The translations under genes were made by a program, and so were the position numbers. 64,000 nucleotides of DNA from Peptostreptococcaceae bacterium pGA-8 (GTDB lineage: Bacteria; Bacillota; Clostridia; Peptostreptococcales; Anaerovoracaceae), in assembly GCA_900112915.1 (NCBI GenBank), contig FONK01000004.1, positions 61,378 to 125,377 of the forward strand, written 5' to 3'. Each line of letters opens with the position of its first letter. Within the stretch, counting starts at the first letter, position 1. The notes beneath the pieces are model-generated. The model saw only the letters and a program-made list of their open reading frames with translations, made no database searches and was not told where the DNA came from. Positions 25,840-34,844 of this stretch are shown piece by piece.

Positions 25840-26778
25840 CTATGCAAGTCCTGCTTCAACAGCATCTATAATATCTTCGTAGGTCATTTCATATTTTTTC
25901 TTAAGAACATCAGGCTTTCCGGATTCTCCGAATGTGTCGTGTTGACCTACCATTGCAATCTTGGTTGGACACTTACATGACAGGATTTCGGCAACAGCGG
26001 ACCCTAGTCCGCCTATTACTGAATGTTCCTCCGCAGTCACTATGAAGCCCGTTTTAGCAGCTTCTAATATAGCATCTTCGTCAATAGGCTTAATAGTGTG
26101 CATATCTATAACCTTAGCATTTATTCCTTTTTCTGCAAGAGCTTCGGCAGCCATAACAGCTTCATTGACCATTATGCCTGTCGCTATAATGGCAACGTCA
26201 TCACCGTCTTTAACCAGGTTTGCTTTTCCTATTCTTATGTTGGAATTACATTCTTCCCGGCTGTATATCAAAGGTACGGCAGCTCTGCCTAATCTTACAT
26301 AGCAAGGTCCTTTCATAGCAATGGCCTGAGTTAATAATTCCCTTGCCGATGCACCATCACAAGGATTAAGTACGACCATACCCGGAATTGTTCTCATAAG
26401 TGCAATATCCTCAAAGGTCTGGTGTGACGCACCATCCTCACCAACTGTGATTCCCGCATGAGTTGCACAGATTTTAACATTTGCGTTGGTATATCCGATA
26501 GAGTTTCTTATTATTTCAAATGCTCTGCCGGCGGCAAACATGGCAAAAGTACTCGCACAAACAACCTTGCCTGAATGAGCAAGTCCGGCAGCGGTGCCGT
26601 AAAGATTTTGCTCAGCAATTCCCATATTGAAGAATCTTTCAGGAAATTCAGCAGCAAAATCTGCAGTCATTGTCGATTTAGAAAGATCCGCATCCATTAC
26701 GACTAAATTAGGTGTAGATTTTCCCAGTTCAACCAGAGTCTTACCATAGGCAGCTCTTGTAGCCATTTTTTCAGCCAT
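25840..26778 (-). CDS. Transketolase, C-terminal subunit
   Basis: The pyrimidine-binding and C-terminal domains of a split transketolase, 312 residues. MATRAAYGKTL at the start and MGIAEQNLYGTAAGLA (with the cofactor-activating Glu) are typical; the C-terminal domain has HTIKPIDEDAIL. It needs the N-terminal subunit to bind thiamine diphosphate. Acts in the non-oxidative pentose phosphate pathway. The ATG at 26778 overlaps the partner's stop (TAATG) and has GGAGG 9 nt upstream; an in-frame ATG 6 nt earlier is too close to that site. Confidence 0.93.
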   Translation of the reverse strand: MAEKMATRAAYGKTLVELGKSTPNLVVMDADLSKSTMTADFAAEFPERFFNMGIAEQNLYGTAAGLAHSGKVVCASTFAMFAAGRAFEIIRNSIGYTNANVKICATHAGITVGEDGASHQTFEDIALMRTIPGMVVLNPCDGASARELLTQAIAMKGPCYVRLGRAAVPLIYSREECNSNIRIGKANLVKDGDDVAIIATGIMVNEAVMAAEALAEKGINAKVIDMHTIKPIDEDAILEAAKTGFIVTAEEHSVIGGLGSAVAEILSCKCPTKIAMVGQHDTFGESGKPDVLKKKYEMTYEDIIDAVEAGLA

Positions 26779-27623
26779 TACCATTCACCTCCCAATTCTT
26801 CAACTGCTTGCCTTGCCTGCTCCTCACTTGGAGCCTTGCCATGCCATCCGGGATTGTCAGCCATAAATGAAACCCCTTGTCCTTTATGAGTTTTAGCGAT
26901 AATTGCAGTTGGCTTGTCATGGCATTTTTTTGCATCTGCAAGGGCAGCAAAAATATCATCAAAACAATGGCCGTCAATAACCTTGACATTCCAACCGAAG
27001 GCTCTGAATTTTTCATCAATAGGAGCCACAGTCATTACATCATTGTTATTACCATCAATCTGCAGACCGTTCCAGTCAACAAATATACACAGATTATTCA
27101 ATCTATAGTGGGCAGCAGCCATTGCAGCTTCCCAAACCAGACCTTCTTGAAGCTCACCGTCTCCCAACAAAGCAAACACTCTGGCATCCGACTTATCGAG
27201 CTTACCGGCAAGAGCCATTCCTACGGCAGCAGAAATGCCTTGTCCCAATGAACCGGTTGACATTTCAACACCGGGAACCTTGTGCATATTGGGATGACCT
27301 TGGAAATTGCTTCCGAGCCCACGGAGGGTAAACATTTCCTCAACCGGAAAATATCCTCTTTCGCCTAAGGCCGCATACAGGCCCGGGGCAGCGTGACCCT
27401 TGGAAAGCACCAATTTATCACGCCTCTCCATACGAGGATCAGCAGGGTCAATATTCATTTCTTTAAAATACAGCGCTGTTAAAATATCAGCGGCAGAAAG
27501 AGAGCCGCCCGGGTGTCCTGAGCCGGCATTATAAACTGCCTTAATAACATCGATTCTAATTCGTCTCGCAATATCTTCCAACTTTTCACCGTTAAATTCA
27601 TAGGTGTGCATATTATTGTCCAT
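26778..27623 (-). CDS. Transketolase, N-terminal subunit
   Basis: The thiamine diphosphate-binding half, about 281 residues. GSGHPGGSLSAADIL and SKGHAAPGLYA are the substrate and cofactor segments, GDGELQEG-x-WEA is the ThDP/Mg motif. Together with the next gene it makes one full transketolase. The start is uncertain: AAAGGAGT is 16 nt before the ATG at 27623, rather far; a TTG at 27650 would put the ribosome site inside the gene, and ATT 5 nt after GGAG is a rare alternative. Promoter at 27671-27698. Confidence 0.9.
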   Translation of the reverse strand: MDNNMHTYEFNGEKLEDIARRIRIDVIKAVYNAGSGHPGGSLSAADILTALYFKEMNIDPADPRMERRDKLVLSKGHAAPGLYAALGERGYFPVEEMFTLRGLGSNFQGHPNMHKVPGVEMSTGSLGQGISAAVGMALAGKLDKSDARVFALLGDGELQEGLVWEAAMAAAHYRLNNLCIFVDWNGLQIDGNNNDVMTVAPIDEKFRAFGWNVKVIDGHCFDDIFAALADAKKCHDKPTAIIAKTHKGQGVSFMADNPGWHGKAPSEEQARQAVEELGGEW

Positions 27624-27670
27624 AACGTGAGTAATTAAGACTCCTTTCAATTATCATTTTATTTAATCTT

Positions 27671-27698
27671 AGTATAACTAAAGTGAAGTTTAGTCCAA
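27671..27698 (-). promoter_or_regulatory. Promoter of transketolase operon
   Basis: On the minus strand TTGGAC (27698-27693), 16-bp spacer, TATACT (27676-27671). The spacer contains the imperfect dyad ACTAAA...TTTAGT, a possible operator. Confidence 0.65.
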
Positions 27699-27705
27699 GC
27701 ATATT

Positions 27706-28578
27706 TTATCGCAGTGCATTAATTGCATAAGGAACATAATGTACTATGTCACGAGCCAGGATACCGTGAGTACCCTTCTCTTCGGCTGCTTTGTCTCCGG
27801 CAAGACCGTGAACATAAACACCGCAAATAGCTGATTCCAGAGCATCAATCCCCTGAGCTGCAAATGAAGCAATGATTCCGGCAAGTACATCCCCTGAACC
27901 GGCTGTAGCCATGCCCACATTACCGGTGGTGTTGACAAAAAAGTCGTCTCCGAAGTATACCAGTGTGCCGGCACCTTTCATTACTACAATGGAATCGTAC
28001 TTGTCACGTAATTGCTTTGCAAGGCTGCGTCTGTATACATCATGGCCGAACCTTGCTATTTTTCTATCCTTATCAACAGCTGTCGATATTCCCATAAGGC
28101 GCTTGGCTTCTTTGAAATGAGGTGTGATTATTGTCATGTATCCCTTGGAGCGTCTGCTCTTTAATAGCTCCTGCAAATGAGGATTTTCTGAAACTACATT
28201 CAGTCCATCAGCATCTACAACAACTGTTTTTTTGAAGTTTTCAAGAAAGAATTCAACAAGGCGGACGGCATTAGCTCCACGGCCTAAACCGGGACCTATG
28301 ACAAGAGCGTCATAGCGCTCCAAGAATTCTTTTGATGTATTAAAATCTATGCAAACAACCTCAGGAAACCAGGTCTGTACTGTTTGCTGGATTGTATCAT
28401 CAGTGAGCAGATATACCATTCCGGAGCCTGATCTCAATGCTCCTCCGGAAGCAAAAACTGATGAACCGACCATTCCTTTTGTACCGGCAACTACAAGGGT
28501 TCTGCCTACATCTCCCTTTGTAAAATGATCCGGATGCTTAGGTAGGTGATCTGAAACGTGTGATTTTTCAATATTCAT
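27706..28578 (-). CDS. nnrD: ADP/ATP-dependent NAD(P)H-hydrate dehydratase
   Basis: Repairs the damaged nucleotide NAD(P)HX, restoring NAD(P)H with ADP or ATP. The 290-residue ribokinase-like YjeF C-terminal domain has GRTLVVAGTKGMVG at the start, GPGLGRG, a DADGLN motif, ITPHFKEAKRL and the catalytic NTTGNVGMATAGSGDVLAG region. Here it stands alone; the NnrE epimerase domain to which it is often fused is missing from the window. The start is one base after the mgtE stop, with AGGAG inside the end of mgtE, so the genes are co-transcribed and coupled. Confidence 0.92.
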   Translation of the reverse strand: MNIEKSHVSDHLPKHPDHFTKGDVGRTLVVAGTKGMVGSSVFASGGALRSGSGMVYLLTDDTIQQTVQTWFPEVVCIDFNTSKEFLERYDALVIGPGLGRGANAVRLVEFFLENFKKTVVVDADGLNVVSENPHLQELLKSRRSKGYMTIITPHFKEAKRLMGISTAVDKDRKIARFGHDVYRRSLAKQLRDKYDSIVVMKGAGTLVYFGDDFFVNTTGNVGMATAGSGDVLAGIIASFAAQGIDALESAICGVYVHGLAGDKAAEEKGTHGILARDIVHYVPYAINALR

Positions 28579-28579
28579 A

Positions 28580-29977
28580 CTATACTCCTAAAAATAACGC
28601 TGCCATTGTAAAATATGTCAGGCAGGAAACTGTGTCAGAAATAGAAGAAATCGCAGGGTTTGCAATTAGAGCGGGGTCAACTTTGCATAGCTTTGCAATG
28701 ACCGGAATCATAGAGCCCAGGGCCTTGGCAAAAATGACGATAGCCAGCATGGAAGCACAAACCGTCATTGCAATGAGAGGATCCTGACCATCTATATATA
28801 TGATCCTCAAGAAGTTGATCGCACTTAAAATGATGCCGATTATTGCACCTATTTTAAATTCCTTGAAAAGAATTTTTATTGCATCCTCGGTGTCAACCTC
28901 GTCAGTGGCAAGACCGCGAATTATCAAAGTGGCAGCCTGAGACCCCGTATTTCCCGCAGTACCCATAAGCATCGGCATGTAACTGACCAGAGCTATTACT
29001 GATGAAAGCATTTTTTCAAACCTGGTGATTATGCCGCCGGTTAAAATGTAAGACAGCATCAATATCAACAGCCAGGGCAGCCTATTCTTCACATGGGTAA
29101 AGACAGGAGTATCCAGATATTTTCTTTCCGTAGAGTCAAAGTCAAGGACACCGTTCATTCTCTCAAAGTCCTCGGTAGTTTCTTCTTCAATGACATCCAA
29201 AATATCGTCTACGGTTATTATACCCACAAGTCTGTGTTCATTATCAACAACAGGAATAGCCAAAAAACCATATTTTCTAAAGTCGGCAGCGACATCCTCT
29301 CTGTCATCGTAAACGCTTTCCCAAATGTAGTCGGTTCTCATGATATCGTTAACTCTGACATCATCGTCAGAGATAACCAGGGTACTTAGAGATACTATTC
29401 CGATGAGCTTTCTGCCGCGATCCTTTACATAGCAGGTATAGATAGTTTCCGCATCCATACCCTCACGCTTTATGTACTGAAGAGCTTCGGCTACAGTCCA
29501 GTTTTTTTGCAGACTTATATAGTCCGGCGTCATTAGAGTACCGGCACAATTGTCCGGATAATTGAGAAAGGTATTTATAAGGTTACGCTCATTTTTTGGC
29601 GTCTTCTCAAGAATCTTATCCACCACATTAGCCGGAAGCTCTTCTAGAACGTCAATCTTATCGTCGAAGTCAAGCTCCTGAAGGATGTATTCCAGCTCTT
29701 TATCGGTGATTATATTTACAATTTTAACCTGGTCATCGAGGGGAAGCTCGGCAAATACATCAACGCTTACATCTTTTGGAAGGAGCCTGAACAAAACAAC
29801 GGCACTCTGACTTTCGTTTTCTTCGGTGATTTCTTCCAAGATGTAGGCTATGTCGACTACATTTAACTTGAGTAATTCGTCCCTCGCCTTAAAATATTTT
29901 TTTTCACTTAAAAAACGAAGAATCTTTTCCAGGACTTCGTCTCTAATTTCTTCAAAATCGTATGTCTGTATATCCAT
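28580..29977 (-). CDS. mgtE: Magnesium transporter MgtE
   Basis: A 465-residue Mg2+ channel: N-terminal helical domain (about 1-130) with superhelical repeats such as LPLDDQVKIVNII, two CBS domains (about 135-260) that sense Mg2+, a connecting helix and a five-helix pore (about 280-465) with the PMLMGTAGNTGSQA selectivity segment. ATG 29977 is preferred as GGAGGTGA lies 6 nt upstream; GTG 9 nt earlier falls within that site. First gene of a two-gene leftward operon with nnrD. The leader is too short for an M-box riboswitch, so control is probably at the protein level. Confidence 0.95.
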   Translation of the reverse strand: MDIQTYDFEEIRDEVLEKILRFLSEKKYFKARDELLKLNVVDIAYILEEITEENESQSAVVLFRLLPKDVSVDVFAELPLDDQVKIVNIITDKELEYILQELDFDDKIDVLEELPANVVDKILEKTPKNERNLINTFLNYPDNCAGTLMTPDYISLQKNWTVAEALQYIKREGMDAETIYTCYVKDRGRKLIGIVSLSTLVISDDDVRVNDIMRTDYIWESVYDDREDVAADFRKYGFLAIPVVDNEHRLVGIITVDDILDVIEEETTEDFERMNGVLDFDSTERKYLDTPVFTHVKNRLPWLLILMLSYILTGGIITRFEKMLSSVIALVSYMPMLMGTAGNTGSQAATLIIRGLATDEVDTEDAIKILFKEFKIGAIIGIILSAINFLRIIYIDGQDPLIAMTVCASMLAIVIFAKALGSMIPVIAKLCKVDPALIANPAISSISDTVSCLTYFTMAALFLGV

Positions 29978-30015
29978 GGAAATCACCTCCGCTTCTGTTA
30001 ATCATTCAACAACTC

Positions 30016-30045
30016 ATTATACAATATTTGGTAGAAGTTTTGCAA
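30016..30045 (-). promoter_or_regulatory. Promoter of mgtE-nnrD
   Basis: Minus strand TTGCAA (30045-30040), 18-bp spacer, TATAAT (30021-30016), about 40 bp before the mgtE start. Confidence 0.7.
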
Positions 30046-30134
30046 CCTATAGTTGCTAATCAGACAAGTAATTATGGGAATTCCAAAAGATGTAACAGGC
30101 GTGAGGAATGGTGAATGAAATCTTGTCAGAAGCC

Positions 30135-30163
30135 TTGACGAAAAAATAACATAGTGTTATATT
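30135..30163 (+). promoter_or_regulatory. Promoter of gdhA
   Basis: TTGACG (30135-30140), 17-bp spacer, TATATT (30158-30163). Divergent from the mgtE promoter. Confidence 0.75.
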
Positions 30164-30228
30164 GAACGTATGGCAAACAAATTTGCATAGCATTTTATAA
30201 ATCAAGTTAGAGAAAGAGGTAGATTGAA

Positions 30229-31572
30229 ATGGCAAATTTAGTACAGCAATACATTGATATTGCTAAGAAGAGAAACCCTGGCGAACCGGAATTTTTACAG
30301 ACAATTGAAGAAGTTCTTACTTCCCTTGAACCGGTTCTTGAAGCGCATCCTGAGTACATTGAGGCAGGACTTATCGAGAGACTTATCGAGCCTGAAAGAG
30401 GAATCTCATTCAGAGTTCCTTGGGTTGACGATGAAGGAAAGGTTCAGGTTAATAGAGGTTACAGATACGAATTCAATAGTGCCATAGGACCTTACAAAGG
30501 CGGTCTTAGATTTGCACCTTCCGTATATCCCGGAATCATTAAGTTCCTGGGCTTTGAACAGATCTTCAAGAACAGCCTGACAGGACTTCCGATTGGCGGA
30601 GGAAAAGGTGGAGCTGACTTTGACCCTAATGGAAAATCAGATGGTGAAATTATGAGATTTTGCCAGTCATTTATGACAGAGCTTTACAGGCACATCGGAC
30701 CTGAAACTGACGTTCCTGCCGGAGACCTTGGTGTCGGTGCAAGAGAAATCGGTTACATGTTTGGACAGTACAAGAGACTTACAAATAAGTATAACGGAGT
30801 TCTTACAGGAAAAGGCTTGAGCTATGGTGGATTGGCAGGAAGAACTGAAGCAACGGGATACGGAATTGTATTCTTTGCAAGAGAAATGCTAAAACATTTT
30901 GGCGAAGATCTTAAGGGTAAGAGAGTTGTTGTTTCGGGCTTTGGTAATGTATCGTGGGGAACTGTTCAGAAGCTGAATCAGCTGGGTGCTAAAGTTGTTA
31001 CAATTTCAGGACCTGACGGATATATTCTGGATGAAGATGGAGTTTCAGGAGAAAAAGAAGCTTACATGCTTGAGCTGAGAGCCAGCGGAAAGAATATCTG
31101 TGCACCTTATGCAGAAAAGTTCCCTGGTGCTAAGTTCTTCCCGGGTGAAAAGCCTTGGGGCGTAAAAGCCGATTTATACATTCCTTGTGCAACACAGAAT
31201 GAAATTCATATTGAAGATGCTAAAAAGATGGTTGAAAATGGTGCGCCATATCTTTGTGAAGGAGCTAACATGCCTACAACAAATGAAGCTCTTGCATACT
31301 TAATTGAAAAGGGTGTTGTAGTAGGACCTTCAAAGGCTGCAAACGCCGGTGGAGTGGCTTGCTCCTGCATCGAAATGGGACAGAATGCCGGAAAGACAGT
31401 ATTCTCACCTGCACAGGTTTACGAACAGCTTGAAACTATCATGGTTAATATCCATAACAATGCTGCTGAAGCTGCTGAAAGATATGGTCTTGGCTATGAC
31501 CTTGTAAAGGGTGCCAACATTGCCGGCTTCGAAAAGGTTGCCGAAGCTATGATGGCTCAAGGCATTGTATAG
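30229..31572 (+). CDS. gdhA: Glutamate dehydrogenase (NADP-type, small hexameric)
   Basis: Interconverts glutamate with 2-oxoglutarate and ammonia. The 447 residues match the bacterial hexameric class. Substrate domain with YKGGLRFAPSV (Lys for glutamate binding), GGGKGGADFDP (catalytic Lys) and PAGDLGVGAREIG (catalytic Asp); nucleotide domain with SGFGNVSWGT. The class is commonly NADP-dependent, but the cofactor cannot be proved from this. Codon use is highly biased, with near-absence of rare codons, which suggests strong expression. Own promoter and strong terminator: single-gene unit. Important for nitrogen assimilation or amino acid fermentation. Confidence 0.95.
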   Translation: MANLVQQYIDIAKKRNPGEPEFLQTIEEVLTSLEPVLEAHPEYIEAGLIERLIEPERGISFRVPWVDDEGKVQVNRGYRYEFNSAIGPYKGGLRFAPSVYPGIIKFLGFEQIFKNSLTGLPIGGGKGGADFDPNGKSDGEIMRFCQSFMTELYRHIGPETDVPAGDLGVGAREIGYMFGQYKRLTNKYNGVLTGKGLSYGGLAGRTEATGYGIVFFAREMLKHFGEDLKGKRVVVSGFGNVSWGTVQKLNQLGAKVVTISGPDGYILDEDGVSGEKEAYMLELRASGKNICAPYAEKFPGAKFFPGEKPWGVKADLYIPCATQNEIHIEDAKKMVENGAPYLCEGANMPTTNEALAYLIEKGVVVGPSKAANAGGVACSCIEMGQNAGKTVFSPAQVYEQLETIMVNIHNNAAEAAERYGLGYDLVKGANIAGFEKVAEAMMAQGIV

Positions 31573-31609
31573 AACTTGATTATGCTATTCGAATATAATT
31601 GATTATGAA

Positions 31610-31645
31610 GAGGTTGCTCTGTGTTAATGCAGAAGCAACCTTTTT
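31610..31645 (+). terminator. Terminator of gdhA
   Basis: Stem AGGTTGCT-CTG / CAG-A-AGCAACCT with an 8-nt loop and a run of five T (31641-31645). Confidence 0.88.
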
Positions 31646-31861
31646 GTGTTGCGAGAGAGGGTAGGAGTTAGCCCCTACTCGATTCCCTTTGGCTTTGTGT
31701 TTTCCTTTTGTGTTGTGAATTGATTGAAAGTATGGATGTAGTTTGATTTTTGACTATATTGGAGCGGGTTGCTGCATCTTGGGGACGCTTTGTTTGGGGA
31801 AATTAAGCTCTTGAAATTCATCTGAATAATTGGTAAAATATGTAAAAAGATGGTGTGGGAA
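31646..31861. other. Intergenic stretch without a recognisable gene
   Basis: Between the gdhA terminator and the next promoter. It is T-rich on the plus strand and contains a weak GTAGG...CCTAC hairpin at 31661-31678. No convincing ORF, RNA gene or repeat is seen. Confidence 0.5.
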
Positions 31862-31891
31862 TTGACAATGAAGAAGAATAATTAATATAAG
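31862..31891 (+). promoter_or_regulatory. Promoter of P-loop protein gene
   Basis: TTGACA (31862-31867), 18-bp spacer, TATAAG (31886-31891). Confidence 0.6.
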
Positions 31892-31940
31892 AAATTTTAT
31901 AAACTATGAAAAGACCGGATCAGGAAAAGGCGGGAAAAGA

Positions 31941-32693
31941 TTGGAGCCTGTTAGAATAGCCGTATCCGGAGTCGGAGCATGCTCGGGAACAACTACCTTG
32001 GCCACCTCGCTGGCGCTTTGGATTAATGAGAACTTCCCGACGGATACCGCCATGGTGGATTTGAGTTTTTTGACACATAGCCACTGCAAAGGAAGCTTAC
32101 ATGAACAAGGTAAATGCAGAGAAAGTACATTTTCCGCTTTTGCCTTTGATAAACGCATAGGGAGTGAAAAATACACAGATCCATTTTCTGAAAACAGGAT
32201 AAATTTAAGGAATGTGAGAAATATATATAAGGGTGTTAATTGGATATTGCCTAGAGAATATGGAGATGTCGAAGAGGGGCGGGAGAGAATTCATTCCTAC
32301 ATAATCAGTGAGTTTGGAAATGTAATCGTGTATGACTTAGGTAGAAGTAAGGATTCTAAGAAATTTCTATATGATATGGATGTAATCCTAGGCGTAATAG
32401 ACCCCCTTCCGTCGAAATTAATCAACAGTATGGATGATTTGAGAATTTTGCTGGATTTTAAAAGTGCCGGCTCCAATATGCTGATGATTGTGAATAAAAT
32501 GAATAACGGCGTGGGTAAAAGGCAGCTGCACAGGCTGTTGGAAGGAGGGAACATTGGATATTTGCCGTATTTTTCTCCCGAAAAAATTTACAGCTTAGAT
32601 GCTGTTTGCGATTTAGTATATTTCGACAAGGACATAGGAGAAATCTTGAGAAAGTTTTTTAGTGCAAAATTACCCCTAAAGGTTGGCATTTGA
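31941..32693 (+). CDS. ParA/MinD-like P-loop protein with unusual Walker A
   Basis: A 250-residue protein starting at TTG after GGCGGG. The opening VRIAVSGVGACSGTTTLATSLAL looks like the deviant Walker A loop of the SIMIBI (ParA/MinD) class, but the signature lysine after the first glycines is missing (GVGACSGTT rather than KGGxGKT). Later parts fit that fold: AMVDLSFL, a switch-like VIVYDLGRSKD, and MLMIVNKMNNG (nucleotide-base NKM). It may bind nucleotide without hydrolysis. It lies directly before ftsE, whose promoter overlaps its 3' end, so a link to division or envelope is possible but unproven. No specific family recognised. Confidence 0.6.
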   Translation: MEPVRIAVSGVGACSGTTTLATSLALWINENFPTDTAMVDLSFLTHSHCKGSLHEQGKCRESTFSAFAFDKRIGSEKYTDPFSENRINLRNVRNIYKGVNWILPREYGDVEEGRERIHSYIISEFGNVIVYDLGRSKDSKKFLYDMDVILGVIDPLPSKLINSMDDLRILLDFKSAGSNMLMIVNKMNNGVGKRQLHRLLEGGNIGYLPYFSPEKIYSLDAVCDLVYFDKDIGEILRKFFSAKLPLKVGI

Positions 32694-32711
32694 CTATTTT
32701 TGTGTTAAAAT
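32683..32711 (+). promoter_or_regulatory. Promoter of ftsEX operon
   Basis: TTGGCA (32683-32688), 17-bp spacer, TAAAAT (32706-32711), overlapping the stop of the preceding gene. Confidence 0.65.
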
Positions 32712-32741
32712 AGTGGATGTATAAAAAGGTGGGGTATTAGA

Positions 32742-33914
32742 ATGATAACATTCGAAAATGTAACTAAATTTTACGATGGTAATATTGGCCTTGAAAATGC
32801 TTCTATTCACATCGAAAAAGGGGACTTTGTGTTTTTAGTTGGGCCCAGTGGCGCAGGTAAATCCACATTCATTAAACTGATTTTAAAAGAAATAAACGCT
32901 GATTCAGGAAGGATTTTTGTTGGGGATTCTGAAGTAACCGGAATGAGCAACAGAAGAGTTCCTGCACTCAGGAGAAATATAGGGATTGTATTCCAAGACT
33001 TCAGGCTTTTACCTAGGAAGACCGTTTTTGAAAACGTTGCTTTTGCTATGGAAATTATGCATTGCACTAAGCGTCAGATTCAAAAAAGAGTGCCGCCGGT
33101 ACTAAGCCTTGTTGGCATTTCGGAAAAAGCTGATAAATATCCCGACGAGCTTTCAGCGGGTGAGCAGCAGAGAGTAGCCATCGCCAGAGCAATAATCAAT
33201 AATCCGAAGGTTTTAATTGCAGACGAGCCTACAGGAAACCTGGATCCGGATACAGCCTTTGATATTATGTCATTGCTCGAGGAAATCAATGATTTGGGGA
33301 CTACAATAGTTATGGTAACTCATGCTAAGGATATCGTTGATAGAATGAAAAAGCGTGTTGTTGCCATTGAAGCCGGTCACATAGTACGCGATGACATTGG
33401 TGTATATGGCTATGATGATACCACTGAACAGGATGAGGTAAGTGCATTCGATGATGATTTTGAATTAACGGAAGAGGCAATGGACGAGCAGTTCGACGAC
33501 TCTCACTTGTTTGGAGAGGGTGATGATGAATTTGCGGAGACTGTGGATATTAACCCTGATGATGTTAAAGGCGACACTGATTCTTCTGCTGATGATGTTG
33601 CAGATGATGAGTATCAACCTGAAAATCACGGATTTGCCGCATTTGAATTTGAAGCATTTGTAGAAACTGAAAACACGATTGGGGACAGTGAAGCAGAATT
33701 GTCTGAAGTCATAAATAACTCTATTGACGATTCTGTGGAGGAAGCAGAGGCAGAAAAGGAAATTGCAGCAATAGAAGACATTGACAGCGAGGCTGTAGAG
33801 GAATTCGAAGTTGAGAATCAATCAGAGCCTGAATTTGATGAAGAGGAGAAATTCGAAGAGCCGGAGCTGCTGTTTGATTTATCCAAAGAGCTTGGAGGTA
33901 CTGATGATAAATAG
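32742..33914 (+). CDS. ftsE: Cell division ATPase FtsE with long acidic C-terminal tail
   Basis: Residues 1-228 are a standard FtsE: GPSGAGKST (34-42), Q-loop FQDFRLLP, signature LSAGEQQRV, Walker B VLIADEPTGNLDP and H-loop VTHAKDI. With FtsX it forms an ABC complex that does not transport but activates an extracellular cell wall hydrolase. Residues from about 230 to 390 are an extra tail very rich in Asp and Glu, probably disordered and absent from most FtsE proteins. The tail is open reading frame to within the ftsX ribosome site and shares codon usage with the rest. ftsX starts 11 nt before its stop. Confidence 0.93.
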   Translation: MITFENVTKFYDGNIGLENASIHIEKGDFVFLVGPSGAGKSTFIKLILKEINADSGRIFVGDSEVTGMSNRRVPALRRNIGIVFQDFRLLPRKTVFENVAFAMEIMHCTKRQIQKRVPPVLSLVGISEKADKYPDELSAGEQQRVAIARAIINNPKVLIADEPTGNLDPDTAFDIMSLLEEINDLGTTIVMVTHAKDIVDRMKKRVVAIEAGHIVRDDIGVYGYDDTTEQDEVSAFDDDFELTEEAMDEQFDDSHLFGEGDDEFAETVDINPDDVKGDTDSSADDVADDEYQPENHGFAAFEFEAFVETENTIGDSEAELSEVINNSIDDSVEEAEAEKEIAAIEDIDSEAVEEFEVENQSEPEFDEEEKFEEPELLFDLSKELGGTDDK

Positions 33915-34797
33915 ACTTAAGTACAATATTAGACAGGCTCTGCAGCAGATTAAAAGAAACAGAGGAATGAGTTTTACATCTGTTCTTGCTATTACTGCAA
34001 TGATGCTGATTTTAGGACTATTCTTTGTCGTTGCGGTTAACATCAACCTCTTTACAGAAATGATAAAGCAGGATTATGACTTTGTTGAGGTTTACATTCA
34101 GGATGATGTATCCAAGGAAGATGCAAAGGCCATTATGGATAAGCTTGAAGACTTCCGCGGTGTAAAAACCGTAGATTACAGAAGCAAAGAGGACGCTCTC
34201 AGCATTATGAAGCAGAGGTGGGGCAACAGTGGATACCTTCTGGACTCACTAGGAAATAATCCACTGCCAAACTCAATACTCATAAATGTAAAGGATAACG
34301 AAGTTGCCGGTAAGATAACCGGATATGCATCTGAACTTGAAGGTGTAGAGGATGTAAAATACTATAAAGAAACGGTAGACAAGCTGACGAGAGCAACAAA
34401 CTTTATACAGACAGCCGCAGTAGTAATTATGGCGTTTTTAATAATTGTCTCCGTAGTAGTCGTATCAAACACAATCAAGCTTACTGTATTGGCCAGAGCT
34501 AAGGAAATTTCCATAATGAAATATATCGGTGCAACCAGTTGGTTTGTAAGAGGTCCGTTCCTCATTGAAGGTATAATCCTGGGAGCGGTGGCATCCTTCG
34601 CCGCAGCAGGGCTTACCTGGGTAATATATGCAAAGGCGGTGGACTTTTTCGGCACAAGAGTTATGACTCTTTTGTCATCACCATTAGTGCCGCCGGGATA
34701 TATGGCTATGAATTTGATAATAATATTCCTTGCTATTGGTATAAGTGTCGGAGCCTGCGGTAGCATCGTATCTATGAGAAAATTCTTAGATAAGTAA
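33904..34797 (+). CDS. ftsX: Cell division membrane protein FtsX
   Basis: A 297-residue permease-like partner of FtsE: one N-terminal helix (about 22-45), a large extracellular domain (about 50-165) that contacts the hydrolase, then three helices. RNRGMSFTSVLAITAMM and the coupling region LARAKEISIMKYIGAT are characteristic. ATG 33904 has GGAGG just upstream; the longer frame back to 33811 lies inside ftsE and is rejected. Transmits ATP-driven movement to a coiled-coil hydrolase outside the membrane, almost certainly the product of the next gene. Confidence 0.94.
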   Translation: MINRLKYNIRQALQQIKRNRGMSFTSVLAITAMMLILGLFFVVAVNINLFTEMIKQDYDFVEVYIQDDVSKEDAKAIMDKLEDFRGVKTVDYRSKEDALSIMKQRWGNSGYLLDSLGNNPLPNSILINVKDNEVAGKITGYASELEGVEDVKYYKETVDKLTRATNFIQTAAVVIMAFLIIVSVVVVSNTIKLTVLARAKEISIMKYIGATSWFVRGPFLIEGIILGAVASFAAAGLTWVIYAKAVDFFGTRVMTLLSSPLVPPGYMAMNLIIIFLAIGISVGACGSIVSMRKFLDK

Positions 34798-34844
34798 TTA
34801 ATAAATAAAGCTAGTGATATAATTTGGGATTTTAGGGGGAAATT

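Noticed and set aside
29978..30130. M-box (Mg2+) riboswitch before mgtE
   Set aside because: The leader after the predicted start is about 30 nt, too short, and has no M-box sequence blocks.
31906..31959. 17-codon possible leader peptide (MKRPDQEKAGK...) upstream of the P-loop protein
   Set aside because: No ribosome site precedes its ATG, and the composition gives no reason to expect translation.
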